This document shows, piece by piece, positions 10,997 to 21,507 of a stretch of DNA of 64,000 bases; positions within the stretch are counted from its first letter, which is position 1, and each line of letters begins with the position of its first letter. Under the pieces are notes generated by a model. The model saw only the letters and a list, made by a program, of their open reading frames with translations. It did not search any database and had not been told where the DNA came from. Source of the stretch: Gracilariopsis chorda (lineage: Eukaryota; Rhodophyta; Florideophyceae; Gracilariales; Gracilariaceae); NCBI GenBank assembly GCA_003194525.1, contig NBIV01000194.1:91990-155989 (forward strand), given 5' to 3'. A program made the translations under genes and the position numbers.

Positions 10997-11898
10997 TGTA
11001 GTGCAATACCCACAAGCGGGACAACACACGAAGACGTTCGGAATCTTCCTCTCACGAGGGTAACACAGCGAATGGAGCCTCTCCGGATGAGCACGAAGAA
11101 GTCGGGTTGTAAAGCCGAGGCTCACCCTCACGCCAAGCGGGGAGAGTTGAAACGGTAGGATTAGGATCACCACGAATGGGAAAACAGCCCTTCCAAGGAG
11201 TACGAGTCCACGTAAGTGGGGGAAGACGTCACGGGATACTGGCACGAGAGACACGCGTCAGCGGTGACGAGCAACCACACAAAGGGGTAGAAACCACGAG
11301 AGTGGGGTAAGGGAAATACGGGGGATGCCCGATTGGGGGCGACAGGGGTGTGGGCCAACGGGACCACGGAAAAAGGTACAAAGGAACCCTATACAGGGGC
11401 GAGAACACGGCGGTGGTGAATTAAGTGACAAGTTCCCAAGGCGGTGATACTCCTAGTGACGCAGGGTGGATAGGTCTACCGTTAGTAACGCGGCTTTACC
11501 TCCGAGGAGTGTAGAAGACTCGCGAAAGCGGAAAAGACTTAGAGCCAAGAACCCTAGTTGGGGAAGTTTACTCAGTGTCAGGGCGAGGTCGCCGAGCCAC
11601 TATATAGTGTAGTAATCTCCCTACTGTAGCGTAGATAAATAATAAATAATAAATATAAGTTAACTGAATGTCCACACCGTGGTGCCAACCTCCTCTTGAC
11701 TATCCGTGTCACACGTGGTCCACTCACACCTTGGGCGGCATACGGCGCATGCAAAGGTGTGCACCTGGCGCACAGTGCGGATCCGCTGAGGGCTGAGACA
11801 CCCGTTAATAGCGGTAGTAATCATAAACACGCGAAAGCGGTAAAAACATCAAGTCCACAGGGCATCGCTGAGTCTTCCTCCTTGAGGATTGCACTTCA
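10997..11898 (-). repeat. gypsy A left LTR (3' LTR in element sense)
   Basis: 902 bp with ends TGTAGTGCAA and TTGCACTTCA, a 9/10 inverted repeat. The partner copy is at 21508-22411. It holds a perfect 12-bp palindromic TATA (CACTATATAGTG) at 11598-11609 and an AT-rich stretch of repeated ATAAATA units at 11630-11660. It could drive gag-pol leftward from the other copy and ORF2 rightward from this copy. Confidence 0.93.
11598..11609. promoter_or_regulatory. palindromic TATA element in gypsy A LTR
   Basis: CACTATATAGTG is identical on both strands and is preserved in the right LTR at 22111-22122. A symmetric TATA could support transcription both ways, which would suit an element with genes on both strands. 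Use as a promoter is inference; gypsy B does not keep the same palindrome. Confidence 0.35.
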
Positions 11899-11915
11899 TA
11901 TCCCCCTCCTGAGGT
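11899..11915 (-). promoter_or_regulatory. gypsy A terminal polypurine tract
   Basis: Read on the minus strand, CTCAGGAGGGGGATA lies directly before the 3' LTR. This is the expected plus-strand primer site and fixes the element's orientation. Gypsy B has the same core (AAGGAGGGGGATG) next to its LTR. Confidence 0.85.
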
Positions 11916-11933
11916 GCGAATACGACATCCACG

Positions 11934-13757
11934 ATGGCGACGGAAGCACCGCGCAAGGTCCTTAAATGTAAGTCCGGTTCGCCGGTTCTCCATCCCACTC
12001 TGGGTAACGAGCACCTAGCTGCGAACAGCGAATCTGCGACCAACTCTTCCGAGGTTCTTCCAACAACACGTACGCTTTCGCGGCCTTCTTCTCCGATTAC
12101 TCGGCTTCCTTCATCTACAATGAACAACAACAACGACAACGGCAACGACAACGGCAACACCAGCAGCGACACACCGTTACAGTACTTCTCCGGATTTCGT
12201 TCCGTGCCTCTACCGCAGAGCGGTCTCTCGACTCTGTCGCAACAAACAGGCACAAATGCGAGTGCGGCTCCCACGGGATGGTATCTAATGGCAGCGTGGC
12301 CGTCGTACGACATGCTGGTCGGGCTGCAGCCTTCGCAACATGCGATGAATCTCCGGCTGGCGCCGTGGTTCCACCCGACTGTGGTGTTCAATGATGCGCT
12401 TCTGGCGATGTATACCGATGGAAACGGAATGCTCCCGGGTGACGTTCCGGCAATCGTGACCACTTCGTGGGATTGGCGCAATCGCATAGCGATACCCGTG
12501 CACACGGTAATCCGACGGGGTTGGGAATCAGCAGCTTCCGCGCACGCGGCGTTGGTCTTACTCGCTCATCAACGGCTTCGCCGGGCTCCCTTTGAGTATC
12601 CCATCCCCGATGGTATGGGCTCCGACATCGGATTGTATCGCACCCAAGGTGAAATGGGGTACCTCGACCGCCTCGCGGGTTTGGAACCACTCTTGTGGAG
12701 AAGCGTTCCCGCGGCGCGCCAAGACGCGGTGTGCTGGACACGACCGATCATTCGGGCTGAATTCCGCTATATGCGTCGCTTAGCGAGGGCCAACTTCTTG
12801 TCGATGATACGCTTTGAGTGGCGAGCACGGTCCCAATTCGGGTATTTGATTCCGTATCAGAACGTAGAAGTCGAACGCATCCGCGTGGTCAACCGACGGG
12901 GTCGGTACGTTCCGATTCCACCGTGGTGGTCGCATCTCGAAGCGTGCCGAGGTTGCTACATCAAGTTGCCTCCCGTGATCACGTATTACGGCTCATTCCT
13001 CATCGACGATCTTCAGTCCGGGCTCTGGTCCGTGGTGGTCACCGAATGGGCGGTCCGCACAGCGGCTTTCATCCTCTGGGAGGTTTATGACCAGTACAGA
13101 CTGTGGTTCATCCCGTTGCGGGTCCGTGCCGCCATCCGAGCGCTGGACTTACGAATCCCACTAGGTGGTGAGGCAAACGCTGACGAAGTAGCGGGGCTCC
13201 TCGATTTCATCGACCAGATTGACTGGGCTTCAGTTCCTCTAGAGCAGAGTGGGCGTACTGCCGGTAGCCGGATACAGGACCTGTCGCCAGGGCGTCGAAC
13301 TCCGCTCGCGGGTGACTTCATCTACTTCAACCCTTGGGAGGGGCATGAGATCTCCGCGGAGGAAGCGAACGAGCTCCGGTTTGCACCGAGATATATCCCC
13401 GAGGGGCATCCGACCGGGTTTGTTGACGCCGATGAGTACTACAACGTCTACTACGGTGAGGATCCGATGTTCGACAACGAGCCCGACGAGGGTGCCGGTC
13501 ACGCCGAGGCGGAGGGAGAACCATATGGTATGGATGCTCCTGGAGCCGCCCCAGCGAGTCAGCCGTCCAATCCGTCGGTCGTTCTTCCCACTGGTGGGTC
13601 CTCTACGCCAGGTGAGGCGAACGTGGCCCCTGCGGGTCAGGCTGCCGTGATCTCTCAGTTCCTCCGCCAAGTGGGGCTGGGAGGTAACGAGGCCAGTGGC
13701 GATGTCACCGCGATGCGGGATGCTCTGATAGCCCGACTCCAGGGAAATAACCACTAA
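11934..13757 (+). CDS. ORF2-A: conserved antisense gene of gypsy A, unknown function
   Basis: 607 codons from ATG at 11934 (context ACGATGG), 36 bp beyond the LTR edge, transcribed against gag-pol. A second candidate start is M63 (12120), where both homologues read STMNNN. The N-terminal ~110 residues are Ser/Thr/Asn-rich. The core (about 140-470) is rich in Trp, Tyr and Arg with blocks shared with gypsy B: APWFHPT (143-149), DWRNRIA (180-186), RPIIRAEFRYMRR (270-282), PYQNVEVER (307-315), WW (331-332), AAFILWEVYD (377-386), GGEANADE (411-418), SPGRR (451-455). An acidic stretch follows, then a low-complexity Ala/Gly/Ser/Pro tail. No signal peptide, clear membrane segment, zinc motif or enzyme signature is seen. 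It does not resemble env, integrase, RNase H or known gag. Base composition is GC-rich like pol. Function unknown; intactness in a broken element suggests selection. Confidence 0.85.
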   Translation: MATEAPRKVLKCKSGSPVLHPTLGNEHLAANSESATNSSEVLPTTRTLSRPSSPITRLPSSTMNNNNDNGNDNGNTSSDTPLQYFSGFRSVPLPQSGLSTLSQQTGTNASAAPTGWYLMAAWPSYDMLVGLQPSQHAMNLRLAPWFHPTVVFNDALLAMYTDGNGMLPGDVPAIVTTSWDWRNRIAIPVHTVIRRGWESAASAHAALVLLAHQRLRRAPFEYPIPDGMGSDIGLYRTQGEMGYLDRLAGLEPLLWRSVPAARQDAVCWTRPIIRAEFRYMRRLARANFLSMIRFEWRARSQFGYLIPYQNVEVERIRVVNRRGRYVPIPPWWSHLEACRGCYIKLPPVITYYGSFLIDDLQSGLWSVVVTEWAVRTAAFILWEVYDQYRLWFIPLRVRAAIRALDLRIPLGGEANADEVAGLLDFIDQIDWASVPLEQSGRTAGSRIQDLSPGRRTPLAGDFIYFNPWEGHEISAEEANELRFAPRYIPEGHPTGFVDADEYYNVYYGEDPMFDNEPDEGAGHAEAEGEPYGMDAPGAAPASQPSNPSVVLPTGGSSTPGEANVAPAGQAAVISQFLRQVGLGGNEASGDVTAMRDALIARLQGNNH

Positions 13758-13865
13758 GGTGGGGGCAGTTCCAACCCGTAAGGGGGCGTGTTCCCTCACC
13801 ATGGGGGGGCAAACTTGTGACGTAGTGTAGTCCTTCGACTAGTCTGTGTTCCATCGATCGTATCG

Positions 13866-13871
13866 AATAAA
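13866..13871 (+). terminator. AATAAA polyadenylation signal for ORF2-A
   Basis: AATAAA lies 109 bp after the ORF2-A stop, on the ORF2 strand and before the convergent end of pol. It is followed by a pyrimidine-rich run. This placement would let ORF2 make its own polyadenylated transcript. Confidence 0.5.
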
Positions 13872-13970
13872 ATCCAAGTTGACTTGTGTTCCTTCTTCTT
13901 TCCTTTCCTTTCTTCCTTTCCATACCACAACTCTATCCTTCATTTCCTTCCTTCCACCGCAGTGGCTTGC

Positions 13971-14180
13971 TTATCCCAGTTGGGCGTTTATCACCGATGC
14001 CGGGATTCCCGTTCGCGTTCTGCGATGATATGAAACCACTTTAGAACGTGGGAGGTGCTCTATCGGCTCATCCGAATCATATTCGGGCCTGAAACCGTAC
14101 CAGCGTACGCGGTACTGGATGTAACCATCTGGATGGTAAGAATGTTCCACAATGTGGTCAACGACAAACTCCTGTTTGTA
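13971..14180 (-). other. gypsy A chromodomain
   Basis: The C-terminal segment YKQEFVVDHIVEHSYHPDG ... YRVRWYGFRP ... EPIEHLPRSK has the chromodomain fold signature found at integrase C-termini of chromoviruses, where it guides insertion to marked chromatin. It is followed by SYHRRTRTG and ends GIPASVINAQLG. Gypsy B has the matching domain with an intact DTWEP. Confidence 0.85.
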
Positions 14181-15176
14181 GACTTCCCGGCCTCGCCGTG
14201 TTCGCATTATCGCGTCCTGCACGGCATGCTCTACCACCACTGGTGGGTGTTGGACAGTCTTCCCCGGAAGGGGCATGGCTTGGTACAGCCTGTCCATGCC
14301 CTTTGAGGGGTCATTAACCGGTTTCCGGGTAGGTTCATCCGTTTCGCGGGTCTGGAGGTCCTCGGCACGGCCGGTTGCGTCGACCACTTGATGGTGCGTA
14401 TCGGGACCCTTGCTGTGGGTTAAAGTATCCCGCTTCGCGGTTTCTTCGCTCCTTGAGGGGGCTTCTAACGCATCTGAAAGATGAGCATCTGGGTCGCGAA
14501 CCACTGGTTTGTGTGTAGATATCCGTCTTGACGGGGGTGCTTCAGACGACGAAGTCGGTTGTACCACGGTGCGTCGTACAGTACGCGTCGACTCGCCTCG
14601 GGCGGTAATTAGTGCCTTTGCCGTCCGTACGGTGTCGGGGTCACGTGCCGTTTGCAACGGATGGTCGAGGGTTGTCCGCGCCGTGTTGCGTTCCGCCTCC
14701 TCACGTGAGGGCGGTTGCAACGGTGCTGCCGGTCTGTTCTGCCGTGCAGTAGAAGTTACCACGTCCGATGTAGTCGGCTTAGAGGATCCCGCGAGGGCCT
14801 GCTCTGCATTATCCAGCGTAGCTGTTGTTGACGAACCGTGACCCACGGAATGCGGATCAACGCTCGACGGCACAGCCGGTTCAGTATCGCGAACGCGAAT
14901 AGTTTCCTGCAACGATTTCACTTTGGCGAGAGACTTCCCACTGCGTGGTGCATTTTGACGACTAGAATCCCGGTGGGGAGTGCGATCTGGCGCAGATGCG
15001 GTAGAAATTCCTCGAGAGGGTTCAGCGGGAGCTGTAGCGCGCAAATGCGAAGATGGCACGTCAGTAGACGGAACAATCGGTCCACTAGTATCCTTTTCGA
15101 TGTTTCCGGAGGTCCGTGCACCACGGTTGTCATGACGCGACGAAGCGGTCTCAGTCTCTCGACGAGAGTTAGGGTT

Positions 15177-15192
15177 CTCCTCCCCCTCCTTA
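15177..15192 (-). promoter_or_regulatory. internal polypurine tract 1 in gypsy A pol linker
   Basis: On the minus strand CTAAGGAGGGGGAGGA repeats the core of the terminal polypurine tract, 1.2 kb before the pol stop, encoding SKEGEE. Gypsy B has the same tract about 1.1 kb before its pol stop (63887-63900). It could be an extra plus-strand priming site. Confidence 0.45.
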
Positions 15193-18100
15193 GATGGAGC
15201 GGCATGGGGAGTGGTAGAAGCGCCCAAACTGCGGGGATAGACACCGCGTGGTGGCGTTAGAGAAGAAAGGCCATTCGGGCCTGCGTCCGATAAGGACGGT
15301 ATATCTGAGAGTCCCCTTGAAGGGTGTGGCAACACAGAAGGCCTGTTAACCACAGATGTGGGTTGTTCCACTGGGGTGTGTTGGTTCTCATCTTGGTAAG
15401 CAACCTCTACGGAAGGTGGCGGTGCCATAACAACGAGATCGCGGGAAATCCGCTCGTGAGCGTCGTTCATTTCCACCGCTAAGGTGTCGTTATCCACTGA
15501 TATGACCTTGTAGGGACCGTCCGCGACGGGTGAGAGCTTATGCCGTTTCTCCTTATCAGGGTTCCAGTGCTCCTTACGGACGAGGACGTAGTCACCTTTC
15601 GTAATTAGCGGTGCAGTACCTCGTACACGAGAGTCAAAATCACGCTTGTACGCGGCCTGTGCACGTGCCATGGAGCTCCGGGCGACCGGGATTAACTTTG
15701 TAAGCCACGCTTTCCATCGTTGGCGATAATCCTTCACGGAAGGGAAGTTTGCCAGCGTAGGCTGGGGTTCCAACGCTACGGCGGGCGGATGACGCGAAAG
15801 TACCAATTCAAATGGAGTCAAACCCGTTTTACGATGTACCTGTGTGTAATACGCAAACGTCAAGACGTCAGTGTACAGGTCCCATGTTTTGGGGTGATCA
15901 GCAACGTAAGAACGGAGAGAGGCTAACGGCGTTCGGTTAAACCGCTCGACTTGCCCATTACACTGGGGGTGGTAGGTCGTTGTGAACAGATTCTTGATAT
16001 CGAGAATCCGACACACGTCCTCAAAGAATCGCGATGCGAATTGCTTTCCGTTATCGGATAGAATGTTAACCGGTGGTCCGTACACAAATACCCAATGGGT
16101 GACGAAGGCTTGCGCCACCGCGAAAGCGGATATCTTCCGTAAAGGTACGGTGCGAACCAACTTGGAGAAATGATCCGTGATAACGAGTAAAAACTTATGT
16201 CCACGCTTTGTGGTGAGCAGCGGTCCCAAGAGGTCAATAGCGACAAACTCGAGAGGGGCCCGTGCTGGAAATAACTTCAACTTCGTTGAGTGCTTCCGGA
16301 GTTTGACCCGGTTTTTGGCACACTCCGTGCATGACCGCACAGTCGCGTAGTAGTCCACAGCCATGGCTGGCCAATAGTAACTCCGTCGCAACGTGAGGTA
16401 AAGTTTCCGTCCACCGGCGTGTCCACCAAGTTTCGCATAGTGCGACAAGTGCAACACTCTAGATTGTAGAGTATGCGGTACCACTACCTGTGGGGTTGTT
16501 TGAACCGTCCTGACGAGGTATCCAACATCATTCACCTCGAAAGGGAGTTGCGCACCGCCATTAAGTCGGGCGCGAATCTGAGTACAGAAGGGATCACCTT
16601 GTTGTTCTCTGACCATCTCCTCCGGGGGTATTGGCACAAAATTACCCGGTGGGGGTTTCTGAGCATCGTCCGAGACGAGTAGTGCGTCCAGTTCATCATC
16701 CGATTCCGGTTCTTCATCCGAGTTATCGGGTTCACGGTCCGGGGCCTCCGGTTCTCGACCGTTGACGATGAAGCAAGAAATGTCCTCGTCCCCAGCGGGT
16801 AGAGTTTCACCATCCGTGGGTAAACGCGACAGCGCGTCCGCCTGAGCGTTCTTTGTGCCCTTCTTGTAGATCACCTCGAAGTCAAATTCCGCAAGGCGGA
16901 GCCTCCAACGCATTAAGCGGCCTGACGGTTCAGAGACTGTCATGAGCCATCGTAATGATGATTGATCCGTGTAAACGGTGAAATGCACACCCATAAGATA
17001 GGGGCGGAGAGTGGAGAGTGCCCACACAACTGCAAGACACTCTTTCTCCGAGACGGAGTAATTCCGCTCGTGAACGTTCAGTGAGCGTTACCAGTACCCA
17101 GTAGGGGTTCGTTCTTCTTCGGGAGTTGTCTGAAAGAGAGCGCAACCTACTTGGTAGTCACTAGCATCCGTGTCTACGGTAAACGGTAGTCCGGGTTTCG
17201 GTAACGATAAGATCGGTGCTGATGTTACAGCCTCCTTGAGGGAGTTAAACGCCTTCGTCTCGATGGACGTAAAGGGTTCCAATTTCGGTGGTTGGCCTTT
17301 CCGCAAGAGCGCGTTCAAGGGTGCTGAGATATCCGCACAACTCGGGATAAACCGTCGATAGACGTTGACTAATCCTAGAAAGGAGCGTAGTTCCGTTTGA
17401 GTGGCGGGTTCCTTCGCTTGACGGAGCGACTTAACTCGAGCTTCCTCGATCATCACACGCCCAGGGCGGATTATGTGGCCCAGATACTTCACTGTATCTG
17501 TAAAGAACTCACATTTCCTCAACTTGAGAGTAACTCCAGCTTCACGTACCGTGGTCATGATATCTCTCACGTGCGTGAGGTGGTCATCCAGATTATCTGA
17601 GAATACTATGATATCGTCCAGGTAGACGAGGCATGTACGGCATTTGAAGCGAGCCAGTAGTATGTCGATAGCACGCTGGAAAGTAGCGGGAGCATTGGTC
17701 AAACCAAAAGGCATCCGTTTGAAACGGTAGAGTCCGGACTGACAGACAAAAGCAGGCTTGTCGCGGTCCTGTTCCCTGACGGGCACCTGCCAGTATCCCC
17801 AATTGGCGTCTAGAGCCGTGAAAACGGTAGCATTTCCGAGTGAATCGATGTACTCATCCATTCGTGGGATCGGGTACACATCCTTGATGGTTACGGCGTT
17901 CAGTCGACGGTAGTCGATGCAAAAGCGCCAGGATCCATCCGGTTTTGGAGCCAGTACCACTGGGGATGCCCACGGCGATTGAGCCGGTTCTATTACTCCA
18001 GCTCGGAGTATCTTTTCCACTTGGAATTCTTCCTCTTCTCGAGCTTTAGGGCCTGCCCTATAGGGGTGCTGAGCGATCGGCCTGGTATCAGGTAGCAAGT

Positions 18101-18306
18101 AAATCCGGTGCTCCGTTGTAGTAATCTCACCTAGGGAGCCATCCCACATCGTGGTGAAATTCCGTAGCATCTCACGGAGACGTTCACGGTGCGATTCCGG
18201 CACATGACCGAGGTCAAGTTCCTCGAGTTCTTTCACGGGATCAATCCGGTCGTAACTCGTTGGAACCGGCTTAGCATCCGAGCATTTCGGCATTTGGACG
18301 GCAGTG

Positions 18307-18322
18307 TCCTCCCCCTCCTTAG
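18307..18322 (-). promoter_or_regulatory. internal polypurine tract 2 in gypsy A pol
   Basis: A second exact copy of CTAAGGAGGGGGAGGA occurs between protease and RT, encoding SKEGED. Two identical 16-mers over 3 kb inside a coding region, both matching the terminal tract core, are unlikely to be random. Confidence 0.45.
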
Positions 18323-19291
18323 AGTGAACGAGACCGAGGACGTCGGCGGCGGTCATTCTCGTGGGAACCATCGCGGTGGGGTGGGGCATTACCGAACCAA
18401 TGACTTGGTTTTTCACCAGTGAATGGGGCGTAGAGCCTAGATTGGCGACCAGCACGTTGAACGGTTTATTGGGCTCAATTTGAGCTACTCCATTCGCCAC
18501 AGCGAGTTGATACCTATCATATAAGGATGAAAGGGGTTGAATTACTCGTAAACCGTGTTGACGGAAGGTGACTCGTACCCAAACTTGAGATTCCGGTGGA
18601 AGTTGGACAGACGCGGCAACGCGGAGCTTTGTAGAGTCCCGGGAAGCAGGTGGGGGTTCCTGCGCAGCAGGTAATGGAACGTGCTTCTTCGAGGCACGTA
18701 GTAGAGGACGACGTACGATCGAAACGGAGGAGCCGGCTTCCATTTCCACACGTCTTAGACGTGGCCTGATGGCATCGACGAATCTGTCACAGAAGTCGCA
18801 TCCCAAGATCAAAGGGGCGGCAAGTTTCCGACAAACAATAAAGTTGAGTTTCACAAGAAAGGAGCCAAGGCGCACGACCAGGTCGATTGTCCCAACCGTT
18901 GATAACGGGTTATCATTCGCATCCGCGACATCCGGTATCACGCCATGGCGGATCTGAGACTGCAATGACGGTGGCAGGAGCGACTCAACGATGAAGTTCG
19001 GGCCTGCACCTGTGTCCAAAACAGTGAGAACTCGCACCATAAACTGGGTGGAAAGGCCAAGGTCAGCATATAACTTGTATTTTCTCTTGGCCATTACCAA
19101 AACTCTGTCCGGGAACCGGTTGTTTCGAACAAGTTTCCACGGTCGACGCAGAACACTAAAGTGTTCAGAGTTCACGTCTGAGACGGCCTGTTTCCTAGTA
19201 AGGATTTTGACCGGGGAGCGAGGCAGTGACGCCTCGGGCGCCTTCAACCTCAACTCTGAGGGCGCCTCTCCCGTAGGGGAGACTCCCGAAA

Positions 19292-21392
19292 TCAGTTTTC
19301 TTGAGCCCGTTCCGCCTGAGGCGGGGTCTCAGAATCCTGAAACACTAGCAGTGGAGCGCTAGCGGGGGTGTCTTGTCGAACAAGACGGGGGTTAGTGACC
19401 TGCTCAGCAGGGGAAAGCAACGCGTGTCGCGGGTTCGTATCCGGGATATTCCAGGGGAAGTCCGTCTTCGCTCGTAAGTACGAGGCAATCGGAACGGTCT
19501 GCTTCTCCGCTGGAGTGAGGGCTTCATAGTTACCGATCACTCGGGTTACTTGTCTCATAGTGAGGATGCAGTCCGGTGAAATGTGACTGTGTTCGTGACA
19601 TATGTGGCATACGACTCCAGAGCGTGGGGGCGGCTGACCGGAACGAGCATCCGTGTGTCTCACCGCTGGGCGGGAATCCTTCCATCCACTCTCGCACCAT
19701 TCGAATAGGGGATGCGAGGTCCGTGAACACGGGGTCCGTCAACATACAGCAGGGAATTCTCCTGAGCTGTGTCGTAGGACGCATCCGTCGTGGACGGCAG
19801 TTCCGTGGTCGCAATAGACTGAGCACTGGCCTGAGTGAGGTAAACGTTATCGTAGTCCCTTGAAGGGCGTCCACTCGCTGCTAGCTATAAAGATGGTGAA
19901 CTGGCTTCCATCATCAACGCCTTGGCGGGACGAGACTTCGATGCAGGGATACGAGCTCGAAGTGCATCACCTTCCGCTTGCGCGTGTTGAATCAACTCCA
20001 GGTAGGTGGTGTTACGACGATCCTCCCGATATCGGGCCACCAGCGTACGGATTGCCGGATCCAATCCATCGATGTACATGGTGCAGCGCTCTCCGGAGGA
20101 GTAAACATTGCCCACCTGTGGAAAGCCTTATTAAGGCGTACCGAGAATTCGGTTTCCGTCTCTCCAGATTTCTGGCGGGTATCGCGTAAAGCGAGAATAG
20201 CCGCTTGAATAGCGTTGTTCGTCGCGTAGGATCGCAAGAGGTACTGAACCGCTTCCGGCCAGCACGTTACACTTCCTTCGGAGGCTCGGGAAGAACCTCT
20301 TACAGAGTTGTACTGATCCTCGGCGAGGCCACGTAGAAAATACGGTAGGGCAATAAACGCCTGTCCTTCGTTCATACCAAGTATGTCCGCTTCGGAAACG
20401 AACCTTCCGAGGAAGTCTAACACCAATATGGGATCCTCTCCAGAAAAGGACTGGTTACGAAGGGAAAGCTGCATACGCTTTATGCAGTCCTTCACCTTAC
20501 CCGTACCACGGGGTGTACGATCCAATGAGGAGTCCTCAAGCCGATAATATCGGTACGATACCAACCTCTTGTAGAGGGGATTAGTACATTTGAGTTCCCT
20601 CAATCCTAAGTGTTTCCTTCCCTTCCTCCGGGGGCGAATCACACCTTGGGTGGAAGAAGACCGTTTAGAATAGGACGGGCGTCGGCGACGATCATCGTCC
20701 GACGAAGAATCCGACGACACCGAACCATCTGAATTGTGAGAATCCTGTGAAGACAGGGAGGAATCCGACGAGTCGGGATCGTGCTTGGGCTGCTTCTTAC
20801 GAGTGCGGCGGGTAGAATCTTTCTTCTCGCGCTTCGCTTTTTGCGAGACAGCAGCGGCTTCACCCGGGACGTTGTCATCCATCAAGATAGTTTGCTCCAA
20901 CGTCCTCAGACGGGCACTGACACGATCAAATCGGGTTTCCACATTCTCAACATAGTTGGCAGGGCCACCAAAACATTCCAACACAATGTTGACATCCGCC
21001 CTTAAAAGGCGAATGTCCTCAACCAAATCATTCATAGAAGAGGTGTCAAACCTGACACGCAGGACTTCAAACTCCTCCACGAGGGCATTGTGTGCTTCAC
21101 GCATCTCCTCAAGCTGTGCTTGGACACTAGGGGGGGCGTTGGTATCGGGGTCTCCCCTCCGGAGTGCAGCTACATCGGCAGAAGCCGGGTCGACACCAGA
21201 GTTGGGAGCGTCCTTCAACGCCTTAGGCGGGGGTTTCTGGGCTCTCGACGAGTCTTGGCCCTTCGACTTGCCTTTCAAAGTGGCACGTCGAGGGTGGCCA
21301 GCGGGGACCTTCGAGATCTCTGCCTGTTCCACGTCACTGACGGAACGACTCCGCGTGACAACGGGTTCGGCGGAGGATGGTCGCCGAGACAT
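19292..21392 (-). pseudogene. gag: gypsy A gag with frameshifts
   Basis: Gag starts at an ATG (21392-21390, MSRRPSSAEP), 115 bp after the 5' LTR. The N-terminal half has a coiled stretch (QLEEMREAHNALVEEFEVL), then a basic/serine-rich region (SSDSSLSSQDSHNSDGSVS). The capsid core is about 20520-20120 (LDFLGRFVSEADILGM ... LNKAFHRWAMF). A frameshift near 20115 moves the frame to MYIDGLDPAIRTLVARYRE, an in-frame TAG lies at 19885-19887, and another shift near 19663 leads to a perfect CCHC zinc knuckle (CHICHEHSHISPDC). The frame ends with TGA at 19292-19294, where pol takes over in -1. Confidence 0.85.
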
Positions 21393-21482
21393 GTGTAGAC
21401 CAAAAACTCCCACGAAGTGGTAATAAACCAAAAATTTGGTCAGTGAATCTCCGAGGAGAGGTCATACAAAACCTAACCGTTT

Positions 21483-21504
21483 CCGATTCTAGGTCGGGAG
21501 ACCA
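21483..21504 (-). promoter_or_regulatory. gypsy A primer-binding site
   Basis: Three bases after the right LTR, the minus strand reads TGGTCTCCCGACC and continues to 21483. Its complement ends in ...GGGAGACCA, and can be laid out as a tRNA 3' end: T-loop CGATT, a 5-base stem strand, a 7-base acceptor strand, discriminator A and CCA. The matching tRNA species is not identified here. Confidence 0.7.
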
Positions 21505-21507
21505 CTT

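Larger units (their letters stand above)
13971..19291 (-). pseudogene. pol: gypsy A pol polyprotein with one in-frame stop
   Basis: One frame from about 19291 to 13971 encodes, in order: protease (TVLDTGAGPNFI near 19010), RT (QSPWASPVVLAPKPDGSWRF; TALDANWGYWQV; LVYLDDIIVFS near 17615), RNase H (TVDTDASDYQVGCALF ... VYTDQSSLRWL ... NAQADALSRLP), integrase (H-x-H/C-x2-C zinc region; catalytic D, D and E in AIDLLGP, ILSDNGKQF and GQVERFNR), a GPY/F region (DGPYKVIS), a linker of about 400 residues rich in Ser/Pro/Thr/charged residues, and a C-terminal chromodomain. A single TAA at 17088-17090 interrupts RNase H between GYW and RSLNVHERNY with the frame unchanged on both sides. In the chromodomain the aromatic of the usual DTWEP is lost (DSDEP). 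Pol is in the -1 frame relative to the gag end. Confidence 0.92.

Noticed and set aside
11849-12505. 218-codon minus-strand frame over the start of ORF2
   Set aside because: Shadow of ORF2; extends into the LTR and has no counterpart in gypsy B.
14509-15260. Long plus-strand frames opposite the pol linker
   Set aside because: They mirror the GC-rich, biased minus-strand linker and have no homologue in gypsy B, unlike ORF2.
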